The position numbers and the translations under genes were made by a program. A DNA stretch of 64,000 bases from Geoanaerobacter sp964528055. GTDB lineage: Bacteria > Desulfobacterota > Desulfuromonadia > Geobacterales > DSM-12255. The notes below the pieces were generated by a model. The model was not told the origin of the DNA and ran no database searches. It was given only the letters and a program-made list of their open reading frames with translations. The stretch lies in NCBI GenBank assembly GCA_964528055.1, contig CAZGQM010000006.1:169138-233137 (forward strand), read 5' to 3'. Of the stretch, positions 34,833 through 44,219 are shown in pieces. Within the stretch, counting starts at the first letter, position 1. The number at the start of each line of letters is the position of its first letter.

Positions 34833-36401
34833 TCACGACCTTGCGCTGTTAGGGAGAAAGCCTTTAAGTGTCGGATTAAAATCCTTGAAAAACTCTTTGA
34901 GACGGGCATCGGCCGTTGCCGGTGACTCGTTTTCTCCAAGCTGAGTAATGAGGCGTATCAGTGCGCCGTCTGTCCGGTTCATGGTAATTGAATCTACGAA
35001 GTTGTAGAGTTTGATCTGATAGAGGTCGGTCATGATGCGACCACGCTGGTCAAACCAGTAGTAGGTGAGCCGTCGATCATTGCCCATGACCATCATTGCC
35101 CGATTTATGATGATCGAACGACCGGTTGCATCGGTCACCGATATCTTGTCCGGCTTATTCAGTTCCCAGCCGCTACCGGGAAGACACGATGCAGGTGAAT
35201 GGCTTGCCTTTCCTTTTGACTGGTAATCATTGAATGCAACATAACAGTTAATCATCTCGCCCCGGCTGTTACGAAAGTCGGCCAATAAATAATCGTTAAG
35301 TTCCAGTGCATCCAGAAAAATCTTTTCCAGGTTCTGCTTCTTGCCGGTCCACCCGGCTACAGAATCAGGAAATTCGCTGAACGGCTTTTTCAGGGGGGTG
35401 CGATCCCTGTTTGAAACCCCTTGAATACCTGCTGCTGTAGCTCCCATCAGAAGCAGTATGATCAGAAACTGCGGCGAAACTAAACGAAACAGCCCGGAGT
35501 GTCGATTCTCTTCCTGGCAGAAAGGTTGTGGTGCAACAACATGCGTATCCTGCTGGTTGCTGCTGAGCCGATCGGGATAAATCCGCTTGAGGATGGCCAT
35601 CTCCAGCAGCAAAATGCCCAGGCTGATCATGAAGATAAACCAGCCGGAAAAATCGTGGAAGAACCCCTCGGCTGCAGCTGATCCCATAAACTGATAGAGA
35701 ATGCCGACCGAAGCAATACGCATGCTGTTCGTAATGATTGAGATGGGAATCGCTGATGCGACTATAACTATCTTTTTCCACAGAGCACCCTTGAAGAAAT
35801 AGGCAAGAAGAATCGCAAGGACAATCAGAGGAAAGAAATAGCGCAGGCCACTGCAGGCATCAACGACTTGAAGTTTCGTGAAGCCGAGGTCGATGACATT
35901 GCCTTCTCGATAGGCAGTCAGACCGCACAACTGGAGCATGAGCACGCCGATCCGCGAAGAGATCAGTTTGAGTTGCAACGTGAGGCTGTTGTAGAGAACT
36001 CCGGGTGGAGGAACCATGGCCAGGGCCATACACACCGGAAAGGCAATCACGCGGAGTTTGCGCCAGCCGAGGATAGACCATATGACCCCGATAGCCAGCA
36101 GCCAGAGGGAGATAAACATGACGGTAAACTCTCCACCCAGCTCTCCCATCCAGTAGAGAAGAATACCCAGCAGCGCCGGCAGAAGCCCGAACCAGGTATG
36201 CTTTGCCGGCTCACGAGCCAGTTCCGCCCTCTTTTCCCAGATAAGATAGGCGACCACCAGAGGAATGAAATAGCTGTAGGTAAAGTCATCCATCCCCCAT
36301 TTACCCAGGAGATAGGTCGTCGTGCTGCTGTACATGACCGATGCCAGCGCCAGAAAGATCAGAAAACCACCCAGCATCGGCAAAGAAAACATCTTGCGCA
36401 T
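34833..36401 (-). CDS. xrt: Exosortase (EpsH/Xrt family) fused to an EpsI domain
   Basis: I chose the start MRKMFSLPM (522 residues) for its AAGGAG; a frame 16 codons longer exists. Residues 1-275 are a polytopic exosortase with the catalytic set C183 (VVDACSGLRY), R228 (TNSMRIA) and H249 (GFFHDFSGW). Residues about 315-522 form an EpsI domain outside the membrane (AGWTGKKQNLE, YVAFNDYQSKGKASHSP, LPGSGWE). The enzyme cleaves the C-terminal sorting tail of target proteins and attaches them to a carrier. Fusion to EpsI is seen in the XrtD (VPLPA-CTERM) group, and the neighbouring gene encodes a VPLPA-like tail, so I favour that type over plain XrtA. Confidence 0.87.
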   Translation of the reverse strand: MRKMFSLPMLGGFLIFLALASVMYSSTTTYLLGKWGMDDFTYSYFIPLVVAYLIWEKRAELAREPAKHTWFGLLPALLGILLYWMGELGGEFTVMFISLWLLAIGVIWSILGWRKLRVIAFPVCMALAMVPPPGVLYNSLTLQLKLISSRIGVLMLQLCGLTAYREGNVIDLGFTKLQVVDACSGLRYFFPLIVLAILLAYFFKGALWKKIVIVASAIPISIITNSMRIASVGILYQFMGSAAAEGFFHDFSGWFIFMISLGILLLEMAILKRIYPDRLSSNQQDTHVVAPQPFCQEENRHSGLFRLVSPQFLIILLLMGATAAGIQGVSNRDRTPLKKPFSEFPDSVAGWTGKKQNLEKIFLDALELNDYLLADFRNSRGEMINCYVAFNDYQSKGKASHSPASCLPGSGWELNKPDKISVTDATGRSIIINRAMMVMGNDRRLTYYWFDQRGRIMTDLYQIKLYNFVDSITMNRTDGALIRLITQLGENESPATADARLKEFFKDFNPTLKGFLPNSARS

Positions 36402-36620
36402 AACACTCCTTCGTTGATCTGCAATCAGGATCTTGGTGGACTTTAACAACCCGGAATGTCACAGATATGTATAAATCAGGCTTGAATAACTCGGGCAATA
36501 TACAAGAAGAATGTTACAAACAGGGGACAGGAATGTGAATGTTTATTGAATATTTAAGGTGATGAATGAGCGTATTGGATGCAGAGATTTATTTAGATGT
36601 CTGTCGGCATTCCTTCAAAA

Positions 36621-39600
36621 TTAAGATGTCTTCCTTCGCCGCACCATCCAGAAAAGTATCAGCCCTGTACCTGCGAGTGGAAGAGGGAGAAGCGCTGGGA
36701 CTGGTGTTGGAGTTACAGAAGTAGAAGAGGTGGGATCAGAGGGGATGACACTGTTCGATGGCGCCGATGCAGGACCGGTACCGACTCCATTTGCCGATGT
36801 GACCGTAAAGGTATATTCGGTGCCGTTGGTGAGACCGGTAATGTTTATCGGGCTGCTGCTGCCGGTTACAATGATGTTTCCGACACTGGAAGTAACGGTG
36901 TAGGAGGTTATCGTACTGCCGCCGTCGGAGACCGGGGCAGTAAAATAAACTGTTGCCTGGCCATTACCGGCGGACGCTGAAACCCCTGACGGTGCGCCGG
37001 GAGCACTAATCGGCTGAAAAGGCGTGACACTGTTGGAGGATAGCGATGCCGGGCCAGTGCCAACTGAATTCGTAGCAGTTACCGTGAAGCTATACGCTTT
37101 GCCGTTGGTGAGACCGGTGACGAGGATCGGGCTGGCCGTGCCGATCGAGGTTATAGAATCGGGATTTGAGGTAACGGAATAGTAGATGATCGGGCTGCCG
37201 CCATCTGAAGTCGGAGTCAAAAAGCTCACCATGGCATGGGTATTGCCGGCCGAGGCCACGCCGATAGACGGAGCGACCGGAGCAGTGACAACGGTGGTGC
37301 CGTTATAAGTCTTGCTTGCCGTGGTAAAGCCATCCGTCACTTGAACAATAGCGGGACCTGATACCGGCTGTCCGGAATAGGTCACGGTGCCCATTGCATT
37401 GCCGATGCCGCTCCCAGTCACGGTCAGCCACGTCGGTGAATTAAGAACCGACCAGGTAAATAATCCCGAGCCGCCTGTAGCAGTGAGCGTCTGGGTATCG
37501 GTAGTACCACCGGCGATCGTTAATGGGTCGAGTTGAGAATATGCACCAATAGATGGGGTGAAACGATTCCAGGGTCTTCCATCAGAGTCAGTAAGCACTG
37601 AATTTGTTATTCTATTGAAGGTGACGCCATCGACCGGGATACCTGCAAATTTGGCAGGCGAACCGGGGAGTAAATGAAAGTCAGACTGATCCGTCCACGT
37701 GCGAGTATAATTACGATTATTTACCGTCGACCAGATACCACCATTCTTAATGGTATTTACCGCATCATAGTGACTTGTTACGGTGATTTCAGGGTATTCG
37801 GCAATTGCATCCAGAATGATCTGCCAATCGTGAAAGCTTATCTGGGAAGTATTGTGGCCAAGTATGAATATAATTGCGCCATACTGTGCACACATTTCAC
37901 TTAAGGAATGGATGTGTCGTCTTGTTGCCGTGTCACTGGCTAGAATCCCGCCCGAAATGTAGGCATTAATATACATACTGCCTTGCAAATCAAAACTGTT
38001 TGCAGATATACGAGTAACTGTCCATGTCCCGTTTGCTTCTGTCGTCCCTGCCACTCCGGAGATCGTAACAATATCTCCAGTGATATAGCCGTGGGAAGTA
38101 GCGGTAATGCGTATTAATCCGGAACCATTGTTAGTTATGGCACTGGCGCTTCTATTGCCTGTTACTGCAGAACCCATATAACTTAACTGGGCAAGATTAA
38201 TGTTGTCAAGCAACCAGTCTGCATCATAGTTTGACAACCCTGACCTCACAGACCAGAACCCTGCGTCTAGTGCTGCAGCTTCAGCATTTGCGTTCGAAGA
38301 TCCGTAGGGTGTTGAGAAACTGTACAGTGTTTTTCCCAAAAGAACCTCAGCTCGCGACTTCCCGTCAGCCATCTCGGTTTTGTAGTACCCGCTGGCAATG
38401 CCATCGATCCGGAGCGGGACTATTGTTCCAGCTGTCACACTGTCAAGCACTTCACCCAGGGATTGCGAAGATACCAATCCGGCGCCGCCTGTCAGGCTAT
38501 AAAGGACATCTTTTACAGTCCACCCATCTGCCTGAAGCATGGATTTAATTTGATACAAACTGGCTGCCTTGAGATTTTTGCTGATACTTGAATTACTGGG
38601 TATTGCTGGCGTTCCTCCATTGTAGGTCAATGTGCCTGCGCCAGTCCGATCTATAGTAAGTGAACTTCCAGGTCTGCTGACTGTCCAGATATTCCCTGTG
38701 GCAGCCATATCCGTATGCGAGAACGTGTGATACCCAATTTCCATAACTCCGGGATATGTTGCCTCTAAGTCCTTTAAATATGGGAGTTTGCTTGGAATGG
38801 TTACACCTTCAGCATAAAAAGTACCCTTCAAGCCACGGATGGAAAGTATGTCGGCAAGAGTTTTTGCATAATCATAATTCTCGGTGTCATCAACGCAAGG
38901 CACGATGAACCCGCTTCTTGAACGCCTTTTGAAACCAATGTTGGTATCGGTTTTGCTGCCAGCGATTGTTACATTCCCAGAGTATAATGATTGCGTATAA
39001 AAGGTTTCGATTATCTGTGAGTTGTTGACCGTTGCAGTTCCAGCACCGCTCGTAGTTATTGGGTCAGCTCCATTACCAGCCCATCCTCCGTAAATTATAC
39101 TGTTGTTGATGGTCAAGGTGCCGGAAGAGTTTATCCCATAGGTTTTTTGTCCGCCGACAATGCTGTTGTTAAGTGTCAACGTCGCGGAGTTGGATATGTT
39201 TTCAGCCGTACCTGCATAGCTGTTTGCACTGTTGATCATTATGCAATTATTGAGTGTGAGGTCGCTATTATCCTGGTTCAGAATAAGATTTGATCCACTG
39301 GTGCCGGCAAACAGGGAGTTGCTGATCCTGCTGGTCCCGGCGTCATATAGTTTCATCCCAAGTCCGGCAGTGTCGAAGATGTACAGATTATCTCCGACAA
39401 AACTGCCCCCATGAACGTAAATCCCCTGCCGGGCTGCAGTGGCATTTGTTGCCGAGATGTTTTTGACTGTTATGTTTTGGGTGCTTTCGATGCTATGGGT
39501 ATTCGTAGTGGTATTTATTACTACTGCCCCTTTTGCAGCCGGTAGTGTTGAGCCATGAACCGCAGTTCCGATAACCGTACTACCTGACCAATTGGGATGA

Positions 39601-39851
39601 GTTAAATCCAGATAGCTGTTAAACGAACCAGGCGCAATATAGACCGTATGTGGCCCCCCTGAAGGATGGGTAGCGAAAAGAGTGGCAGGCAAAGCTGCTG
39701 CTGTCTGAGGCGTACTGTATGGCCGTGCAGGGGTTACCCCTGGCGTCCCTGCTGGGGCCACATAGTATGTTGCAGCCCATCCATTAATAGACGCGCAAAG
39801 AAACAGTATTGTTAGGGTTAGTTGTTTCAAAATTTGGTCCTTAAGTGACAT
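36621..39851 (-). CDS. Large secreted deacetylase-like protein with FN3 domains and VPLPA-like sorting tail
   Basis: The 1076-residue protein has a signal peptide (1-26, INGWAA). A right-handed beta-helix-like region covers about 60-300 with short repeats such as TLTLNNSIV and TLTINNSII. A NodB-type polysaccharide deacetylase domain (about 315-700) has the metal residues D322, H375 and H379. Inside it are inserts near 385-425 and 575-636; the latter (HGYITGDIVTISGV...GTWTV) resembles a module common in phage tail and surface proteins. An Ig-like segment and two FN3 domains (about 865-1045) follow. The C-terminus is VPALLPLPLAG (1051-1061), a hydrophobic helix and RRRK (1071-1074), an exosortase sorting signal. 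It lies 219 bp upstream of the exosortase gene. Confidence 0.85.
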   Translation of the reverse strand: MSLKDQILKQLTLTILFLCASINGWAATYYVAPAGTPGVTPARPYSTPQTAAALPATLFATHPSGGPHTVYIAPGSFNSYLDLTHPNWSGSTVIGTAVHGSTLPAAKGAVVINTTTNTHSIESTQNITVKNISATNATAARQGIYVHGGSFVGDNLYIFDTAGLGMKLYDAGTSRISNSLFAGTSGSNLILNQDNSDLTLNNCIMINSANSYAGTAENISNSATLTLNNSIVGGQKTYGINSSGTLTINNSIIYGGWAGNGADPITTSGAGTATVNNSQIIETFYTQSLYSGNVTIAGSKTDTNIGFKRRSRSGFIVPCVDDTENYDYAKTLADILSIRGLKGTFYAEGVTIPSKLPYLKDLEATYPGVMEIGYHTFSHTDMAATGNIWTVSRPGSSLTIDRTGAGTLTYNGGTPAIPSNSSISKNLKAASLYQIKSMLQADGWTVKDVLYSLTGGAGLVSSQSLGEVLDSVTAGTIVPLRIDGIASGYYKTEMADGKSRAEVLLGKTLYSFSTPYGSSNANAEAAALDAGFWSVRSGLSNYDADWLLDNINLAQLSYMGSAVTGNRSASAITNNGSGLIRITATSHGYITGDIVTISGVAGTTEANGTWTVTRISANSFDLQGSMYINAYISGGILASDTATRRHIHSLSEMCAQYGAIIFILGHNTSQISFHDWQIILDAIAEYPEITVTSHYDAVNTIKNGGIWSTVNNRNYTRTWTDQSDFHLLPGSPAKFAGIPVDGVTFNRITNSVLTDSDGRPWNRFTPSIGAYSQLDPLTIAGGTTDTQTLTATGGSGLFTWSVLNSPTWLTVTGSGIGNAMGTVTYSGQPVSGPAIVQVTDGFTTASKTYNGTTVVTAPVAPSIGVASAGNTHAMVSFLTPTSDGGSPIIYYSVTSNPDSITSIGTASPILVTGLTNGKAYSFTVTATNSVGTGPASLSSNSVTPFQPISAPGAPSGVSASAGNGQATVYFTAPVSDGGSTITSYTVTSSVGNIIVTGSSSPINITGLTNGTEYTFTVTSANGVGTGPASAPSNSVIPSDPTSSTSVTPTPVPALLPLPLAGTGLILFWMVRRRKTS

Positions 39852-39888
39852 AAAAAACTATTTACACGCCAGAGAATATATTCATCTA

Positions 39889-40665
39889 TTAACTTCGCAC
39901 CATCCTCCTGACCTTTTCTCTTGCTACCCACCAAAGAAAAATCGGCGTCGACTTCATATTTCTTTCCCAGAGCCTCTTCGGCTCTTTGAAGAACCTTGGC
40001 ATCCATTCAAGACCCATTCGTTGCCAGATAACAGAAGATCGCTTTTTGGTGCCTGCGTAAAAATCAAACACAGCTCCGATTGCTCCGCAGAAGGGCACAT
40101 TTAATTTGCCTCGGTTTTCATAAATCCATTTTTCCTGTTTTGGCGCAGTCATCCCGACCCAAAGAACATCTGGTCGGGCAGCATTGATTGCAGAAACCAT
40201 GGCAGCATTGTCTTCATTGTTGAATTCCTGCTTGAATGGTGGAGACAAAGTTCCGCAAATAGTAATTTCCGGAAACTCCTTGTTTAGCTTTTGAGTAATT
40301 AGATTCAGGACAAGGTCCGTGGAGCCTAGGAAAAAATAACGCGCCCCCCCATTTCTTGCCAGTTGACTCGTCAAACCACGAAAAAATTCCGATCCTGCGA
40401 CACGATCCGCTATTGGTAAGTCCAAAGCCCTTGCGGCGAGAAGAATCCCTGCTCCATCCGGGATAAGCAGATCCGCATCTTTCAAGGCAAGGGAAAATAT
40501 GGTGTCACTGCATGCGACAACGAGTGAATGAGGATTCGCGCATGCCATATAGCACCCATTCCTGCCAGAAACGATAAGGTCAAGCGTCTTCGCTACATCG
40601 CCTTGAATGCCGAGGTTACTTATCTGGTAGCCGAATAGATTTGTAACATTAAAAGATGATTTCAC
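39889..40665 (-). CDS. WecG/TagA/CpsF-family glycosyltransferase
   Basis: This 258-residue GT26 enzyme adds the second sugar, often ManNAc or ManNAcA, to the lipid-linked first sugar on the cytoplasmic face. The family core is clear: PDGAGILLAARAL, the VGMTAPKQEKWIYE segment, and GAIGAVFDFYAGTKKRSS followed by QRMGLEWMPRFFKEPKRLWER. The length is typical. It would act directly after the WecA-like enzyme of this locus. It lies between the beta-helix gene and the deacetylase gene on the same strand. Confidence 0.93.
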   Translation of the reverse strand: MKSSFNVTNLFGYQISNLGIQGDVAKTLDLIVSGRNGCYMACANPHSLVVACSDTIFSLALKDADLLIPDGAGILLAARALDLPIADRVAGSEFFRGLTSQLARNGGARYFFLGSTDLVLNLITQKLNKEFPEITICGTLSPPFKQEFNNEDNAAMVSAINAARPDVLWVGMTAPKQEKWIYENRGKLNVPFCGAIGAVFDFYAGTKKRSSVIWQRMGLEWMPRFFKEPKRLWERNMKSTPIFLWWVAREKVRRMVRS

Positions 40666-40833
40666 TATTCTGCCTTCTGCAGACGCTAAGAACTTAGTAT
40701 GGGAAATTTTCTAAAAAAGAATTTGATCAGAGCCGGTCTCCAGGAGAGGAGAAACCAGAGTTACATTACAGAGTTAATGTGACAACTGTAAGGCAGGAGC
40801 GTGAATATTTCAGAAACTAGAGGTTTTTCTGTG

Positions 40834-43023
40834 CTAATTATTTTCTTTGATAGGCCAACTTGCCCGGAGTGGATCATTGTATGGGCCTATTTTTTCGAAG
40901 GGGATTTGCTTGAATCCCATCTTCAGAGCTGGAGAATCCGGAGAAAGAGCAAAATTATTGTTCGAGATATCGGAAAAATGCGGGTCGGCTGGGATACTGT
41001 TCCTATCCATACCCTTACCCTGCCAAGACTCCCATTGTTGAACAGCTGGCGCGTTGGTATATGGGATGAGTAGTGTCAACCCGGCAGCATACAAGGTATT
41101 GAAATCGGAAATTGTGGTCGAAAAATCAAAAGTTCCATAGATATCGAATAAAGAGGATTTCCCATTGGAATAATAAACGATATTGCGCAGGAACTTATTG
41201 CCCGACATGTTTGTCCCCTGCTGAGGGCTTGTAATTGTCGACAAGAGAGGATACTTCGTATACCCCATTTCGAATATCTTCTTAAACATCCCTGGAAGCT
41301 CTTTTTCGGTAGGCGGAAGAGAGGAATACACCATCTGCCCATTGCCGCCATCAATAATAATATTATTTTCGATACTATTGTCCCTGCCGCCATGAACTAA
41401 AATTCCGCCGCTATACGTCCGAGCGACAATATTTCCATAGACCTCAGTTCCTGATGTCCAGTCATCGAGATAGATGCCCCATGTGTAAAACGGACTCTGC
41501 CAAGGATCTTTAGCATTCTTGCGTCCATAACCTCCACTGTCATGAATATAATTAAACCGCAGGATCGTACCCCGCTTTGTCCAGTCGCGGGCACAGCTGT
41601 AGATTGCTCCACCGTCCTGGGTCTCTTGGTTCACATGATGTACGTGGTTATATTCAATGAGATGGTCGTTCCCATCGAACCAGATACCAATACGTGGCGT
41701 TGAATGGATCAGGTTGTGCGACACAATATTTCCCACTCCTCTACAATCGATTCCACTACTGGTTTTGCTAAACACCCCAACATTATGGATGTAATTGTTC
41801 TCAGCCCGGTTTGCTCCAGGGGCCAATGTCTTGGGGGGGTTCCCACCCGACAAAATGACACCTTCTTTTCCGACCTCATAAATATCATTGCCGATCGCAG
41901 CATTATTCCTTCCATTTTCGATCACAATACCCGCTTCACCGGCATTACGGACAGTGTTGGCGGCTATAGAAATATCCTCGGCATCTTTGATTATGACAGC
42001 AGTTCCTTCACAACCATCAAGGATAAAGCCTTCAATTCTTATGTGTGACGGGACACCCTTATACTTCCCCAATAATGTTTTACTCTTTATTTCCACGATC
42101 GACTTGATAATGGGCACAGCTACACTGTTTAGTGAATTTACTCTCTCAGGCCAGAAGTAGAGAACTTTATCCTTTTTATCTAAATACCACTCACCAGGAG
42201 AATCAAGCTCATCAAGAACATTTTGAAAAAAATACCTGTTGCCCTCAATGATCGGATACGACGCTTTTCCTGCCAGTTCAACGATACGATTATTCCTGTC
42301 GATTCCGGCAACTGGGATGGTGTTGTTCCAATAGTTGGGTCCCGGATATAGTACTATTTCCGGATTCTCCGGATTGGCCCAGTTATGAACTGCACCCTCA
42401 CGATATTTAAATTTGACCTTACTCCCACCGTCTGCTGAATCCTCAACATACAGGAAACCTCCCCCGATGGGATCACGTGGGTCAAAATTCGGAAAGCGGG
42501 CAAGGATCTGTCTTTTACCTTCCGCAAAAAGCTGCCTGAGACTACGAGATTCAATACCGGAACCTTTTAAATCAGCTTTGTATATCGTGCTGGTATGTGC
42601 TGTAAAACCGCCAACCAACTTTGAACCACTAAGCACCGGACGTTCATTGCCATAAGCGCGTATTATCAATGGCTGAGACTTTGAACCTGAATCTTCCGGG
42701 CCGAGCACAAATGTTTCGTTCAGCCGGTATGTGCCGCCTCGCACCAGGATGGAGAATTGCTTAGTTATACCCCGGTTTCTCTGCTCCCTTATGGCATCTC
42801 TTGCGCGCTTTAGCGTTGCGAAAGGCCCATCATTTCCCAGGGCATTCACAGCCGCCGCCGACCCTGACCATTGATCATTTCCATCGGACGAGACATAGAA
42901 AACAACTTCTTTCACATTCGTGGTTGCGTCGGCCCCAAAGACCACAAATACATCTGAAATCAATAACAATGAAACAGAGAACATTATCAGAAATAAACCT
43001 TTTATCCGAGTCATGCTATTCAC
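40834..43023 (-). CDS. Secreted right-handed beta-helix protein, possible polysaccharide lyase or epimerase
   Basis: The 729-residue protein has a signal peptide (about 1-30, LLLISDVFVVFGADA). A Trp/Gly-rich entry domain follows (VSSDGNDQWSG, SILVRGGTYRLNETF), then a long parallel beta-helix (about 300-600) with NosD/CASH-like turns, for example AEDISIAANTVRNAGEAGIVIENG, HVHHVNQETQDGGAIYSC and DNSIENNIIIDGG. This architecture is shared by pectate lyases, alginate epimerases and related enzymes acting on uronic-acid polymers, which fits the UDP-uronate genes in this locus. No sorting tail is present. Its stop region overlaps nothing, and its start overlaps the upstream glycosyltransferase gene by 4 bases. 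Confidence 0.8.
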   Translation of the reverse strand: MNSMTRIKGLFLIMFSVSLLLISDVFVVFGADATTNVKEVVFYVSSDGNDQWSGSAAAVNALGNDGPFATLKRARDAIREQRNRGITKQFSILVRGGTYRLNETFVLGPEDSGSKSQPLIIRAYGNERPVLSGSKLVGGFTAHTSTIYKADLKGSGIESRSLRQLFAEGKRQILARFPNFDPRDPIGGGFLYVEDSADGGSKVKFKYREGAVHNWANPENPEIVLYPGPNYWNNTIPVAGIDRNNRIVELAGKASYPIIEGNRYFFQNVLDELDSPGEWYLDKKDKVLYFWPERVNSLNSVAVPIIKSIVEIKSKTLLGKYKGVPSHIRIEGFILDGCEGTAVIIKDAEDISIAANTVRNAGEAGIVIENGRNNAAIGNDIYEVGKEGVILSGGNPPKTLAPGANRAENNYIHNVGVFSKTSSGIDCRGVGNIVSHNLIHSTPRIGIWFDGNDHLIEYNHVHHVNQETQDGGAIYSCARDWTKRGTILRFNYIHDSGGYGRKNAKDPWQSPFYTWGIYLDDWTSGTEVYGNIVARTYSGGILVHGGRDNSIENNIIIDGGNGQMVYSSLPPTEKELPGMFKKIFEMGYTKYPLLSTITSPQQGTNMSGNKFLRNIVYYSNGKSSLFDIYGTFDFSTTISDFNTLYAAGLTLLIPYTNAPAVQQWESWQGKGMDRNSIPADPHFSDISNNNFALSPDSPALKMGFKQIPFEKIGPYNDPLRASWPIKENN

Positions 43024-44219
43024 CTGTGCCTCAGTGCCGATGCCGCAGAATAAATATTCATCAACATCGCGTAATTTGTATCTTCATTGTAGAGGGCAGT
43101 AAACTCAGCCCGGCCAGCGACGCCCAGGCTCTCCAACAAACCGGTCGTAGCCCAGGCAGAGCTTACCGCACTGCAAAGGGACTCAGCATCATGAGGCTTA
43201 AAAATCAGGCCACTTGCGCCCTCACGGACGATTGAGGGCAAGGGACCGATATTTGAAACAGCTACCGGCGTGCCAAATGCGAATGCCTCTCGTATTACCA
43301 TAGGGAACCCTTCAAAGCAGACTGAAGGGAGAACCAATAATCGCGCCTCTGCAATCTGCCGCTCAGCATCGGTCGACGCAAGTTGCCCGAGAAAACGTAT
43401 CCGCACGCCTGGAGTCGATAAAACCATTCTTTGAAGAGATTCACGTAGAGGACCATCGCCAAGAATCCGTAATTCGGGTGAGGATTCTCCCCATATTAGC
43501 CAGGCCCGAACCAAGTCCTCGACTCCTTTTTCGTGCGACAAGCGTCCAGCAAATATGGCGTAATCGCCCCGATCAGCCCATGAAACCTGTTTCGGGTTAC
43601 CGGCGTAAAAATTGGGCTTGACATGTACCCGGTCGCCAGGCAACCCGGCTTCAACCAATAGGTTTTTCTGAAACTCGGTAAGGGCAATAAACGCGTCTAC
43701 TTGATTAGTCCAGGTTCCGAGTTGCCGGTGCAACATAACGCTTAACGCCAGCGGAACCGTGGCCAGTCGACTCCCGCGATAGCAGCCATGCTTGAGTGAA
43801 GGCCACGACGACCTGTTGTCCAGACATTCGGTGCACACCGTGCCATTCCGCATGGGTATAGCCGCTGGGCAGAAGATTCGATAGTTGTGCAGGGTTACTA
43901 CCCGAGCTGCGCGGTGACCGATGCTGTGGAAGATAGCTGGAGAGATCAATGGAAAGGTGTTGTGAACATGGACCACCTCGGGATTGAACCGTTCCACCTC
44001 ATCTTGGATAGCGGCTGCGCTCCGAGGATTCCAGGGAGTGGAAAGTGCCCCCTGTACTGCACCAAGCACACCTTTTGCGCGGATCTCGTCGCTTGAACGA
44101 GTGAACGCGAGTACCTCGTCCCCACGTCGCTGCAGGAGAGCTATTTCGGCTTCAAAAACCATGTTCTCGCCTGATGGGGCTGAAGATCCGTAATAATTAT
44201 GGACGCAGAGAATTTTCAT
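43020..44219 (-). CDS. GT4-family glycosyltransferase
   Basis: This 399-residue GT-B fold enzyme starts with the N-terminal Rossmann strand MKILCVHNYYG and has the CHNYRIFCPA-like donor-loop region after VVTLHNYR. The C-terminal half carries AIFAGRLSHEKGVEDLVRAW and LPSVCFEGFPMVIREAFAFGTP, the E-x7-E type motif that holds the nucleotide sugar. The CTECLDNRSSWPS segment is a cysteine-containing insert common in one GT4 subgroup. It probably adds one sugar of the repeat unit. It is coupled by 4-base overlaps to both neighbours. Confidence 0.9.
   Translation of the reverse strand: MKILCVHNYYGSSAPSGENMVFEAEIALLQRRGDEVLAFTRSSDEIRAKGVLGAVQGALSTPWNPRSAAAIQDEVERFNPEVVHVHNTFPLISPAIFHSIGHRAARVVTLHNYRIFCPAAIPMRNGTVCTECLDNRSSWPSLKHGCYRGSRLATVPLALSVMLHRQLGTWTNQVDAFIALTEFQKNLLVEAGLPGDRVHVKPNFYAGNPKQVSWADRGDYAIFAGRLSHEKGVEDLVRAWLIWGESSPELRILGDGPLRESLQRMVLSTPGVRIRFLGQLASTDAERQIAEARLLVLPSVCFEGFPMVIREAFAFGTPVAVSNIGPLPSIVREGASGLIFKPHDAESLCSAVSSAWATTGLLESLGVAGRAEFTALYNEDTNYAMLMNIYSAASALRHR

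Noticed and set aside
34730..34939. Small minus-strand frame between the WecA-like and exosortase genes
   Set aside because: Most of it overlaps the exosortase-EpsI gene in another frame and it has no ribosome-binding site.
30962..36620. Sigma54 (-24/-12) promoters for the exosortase genes
   Set aside because: Such promoters are known for some exosortase loci, but I found no TGGCAC-N5-TTGC match in the intergenic gaps I inspected.
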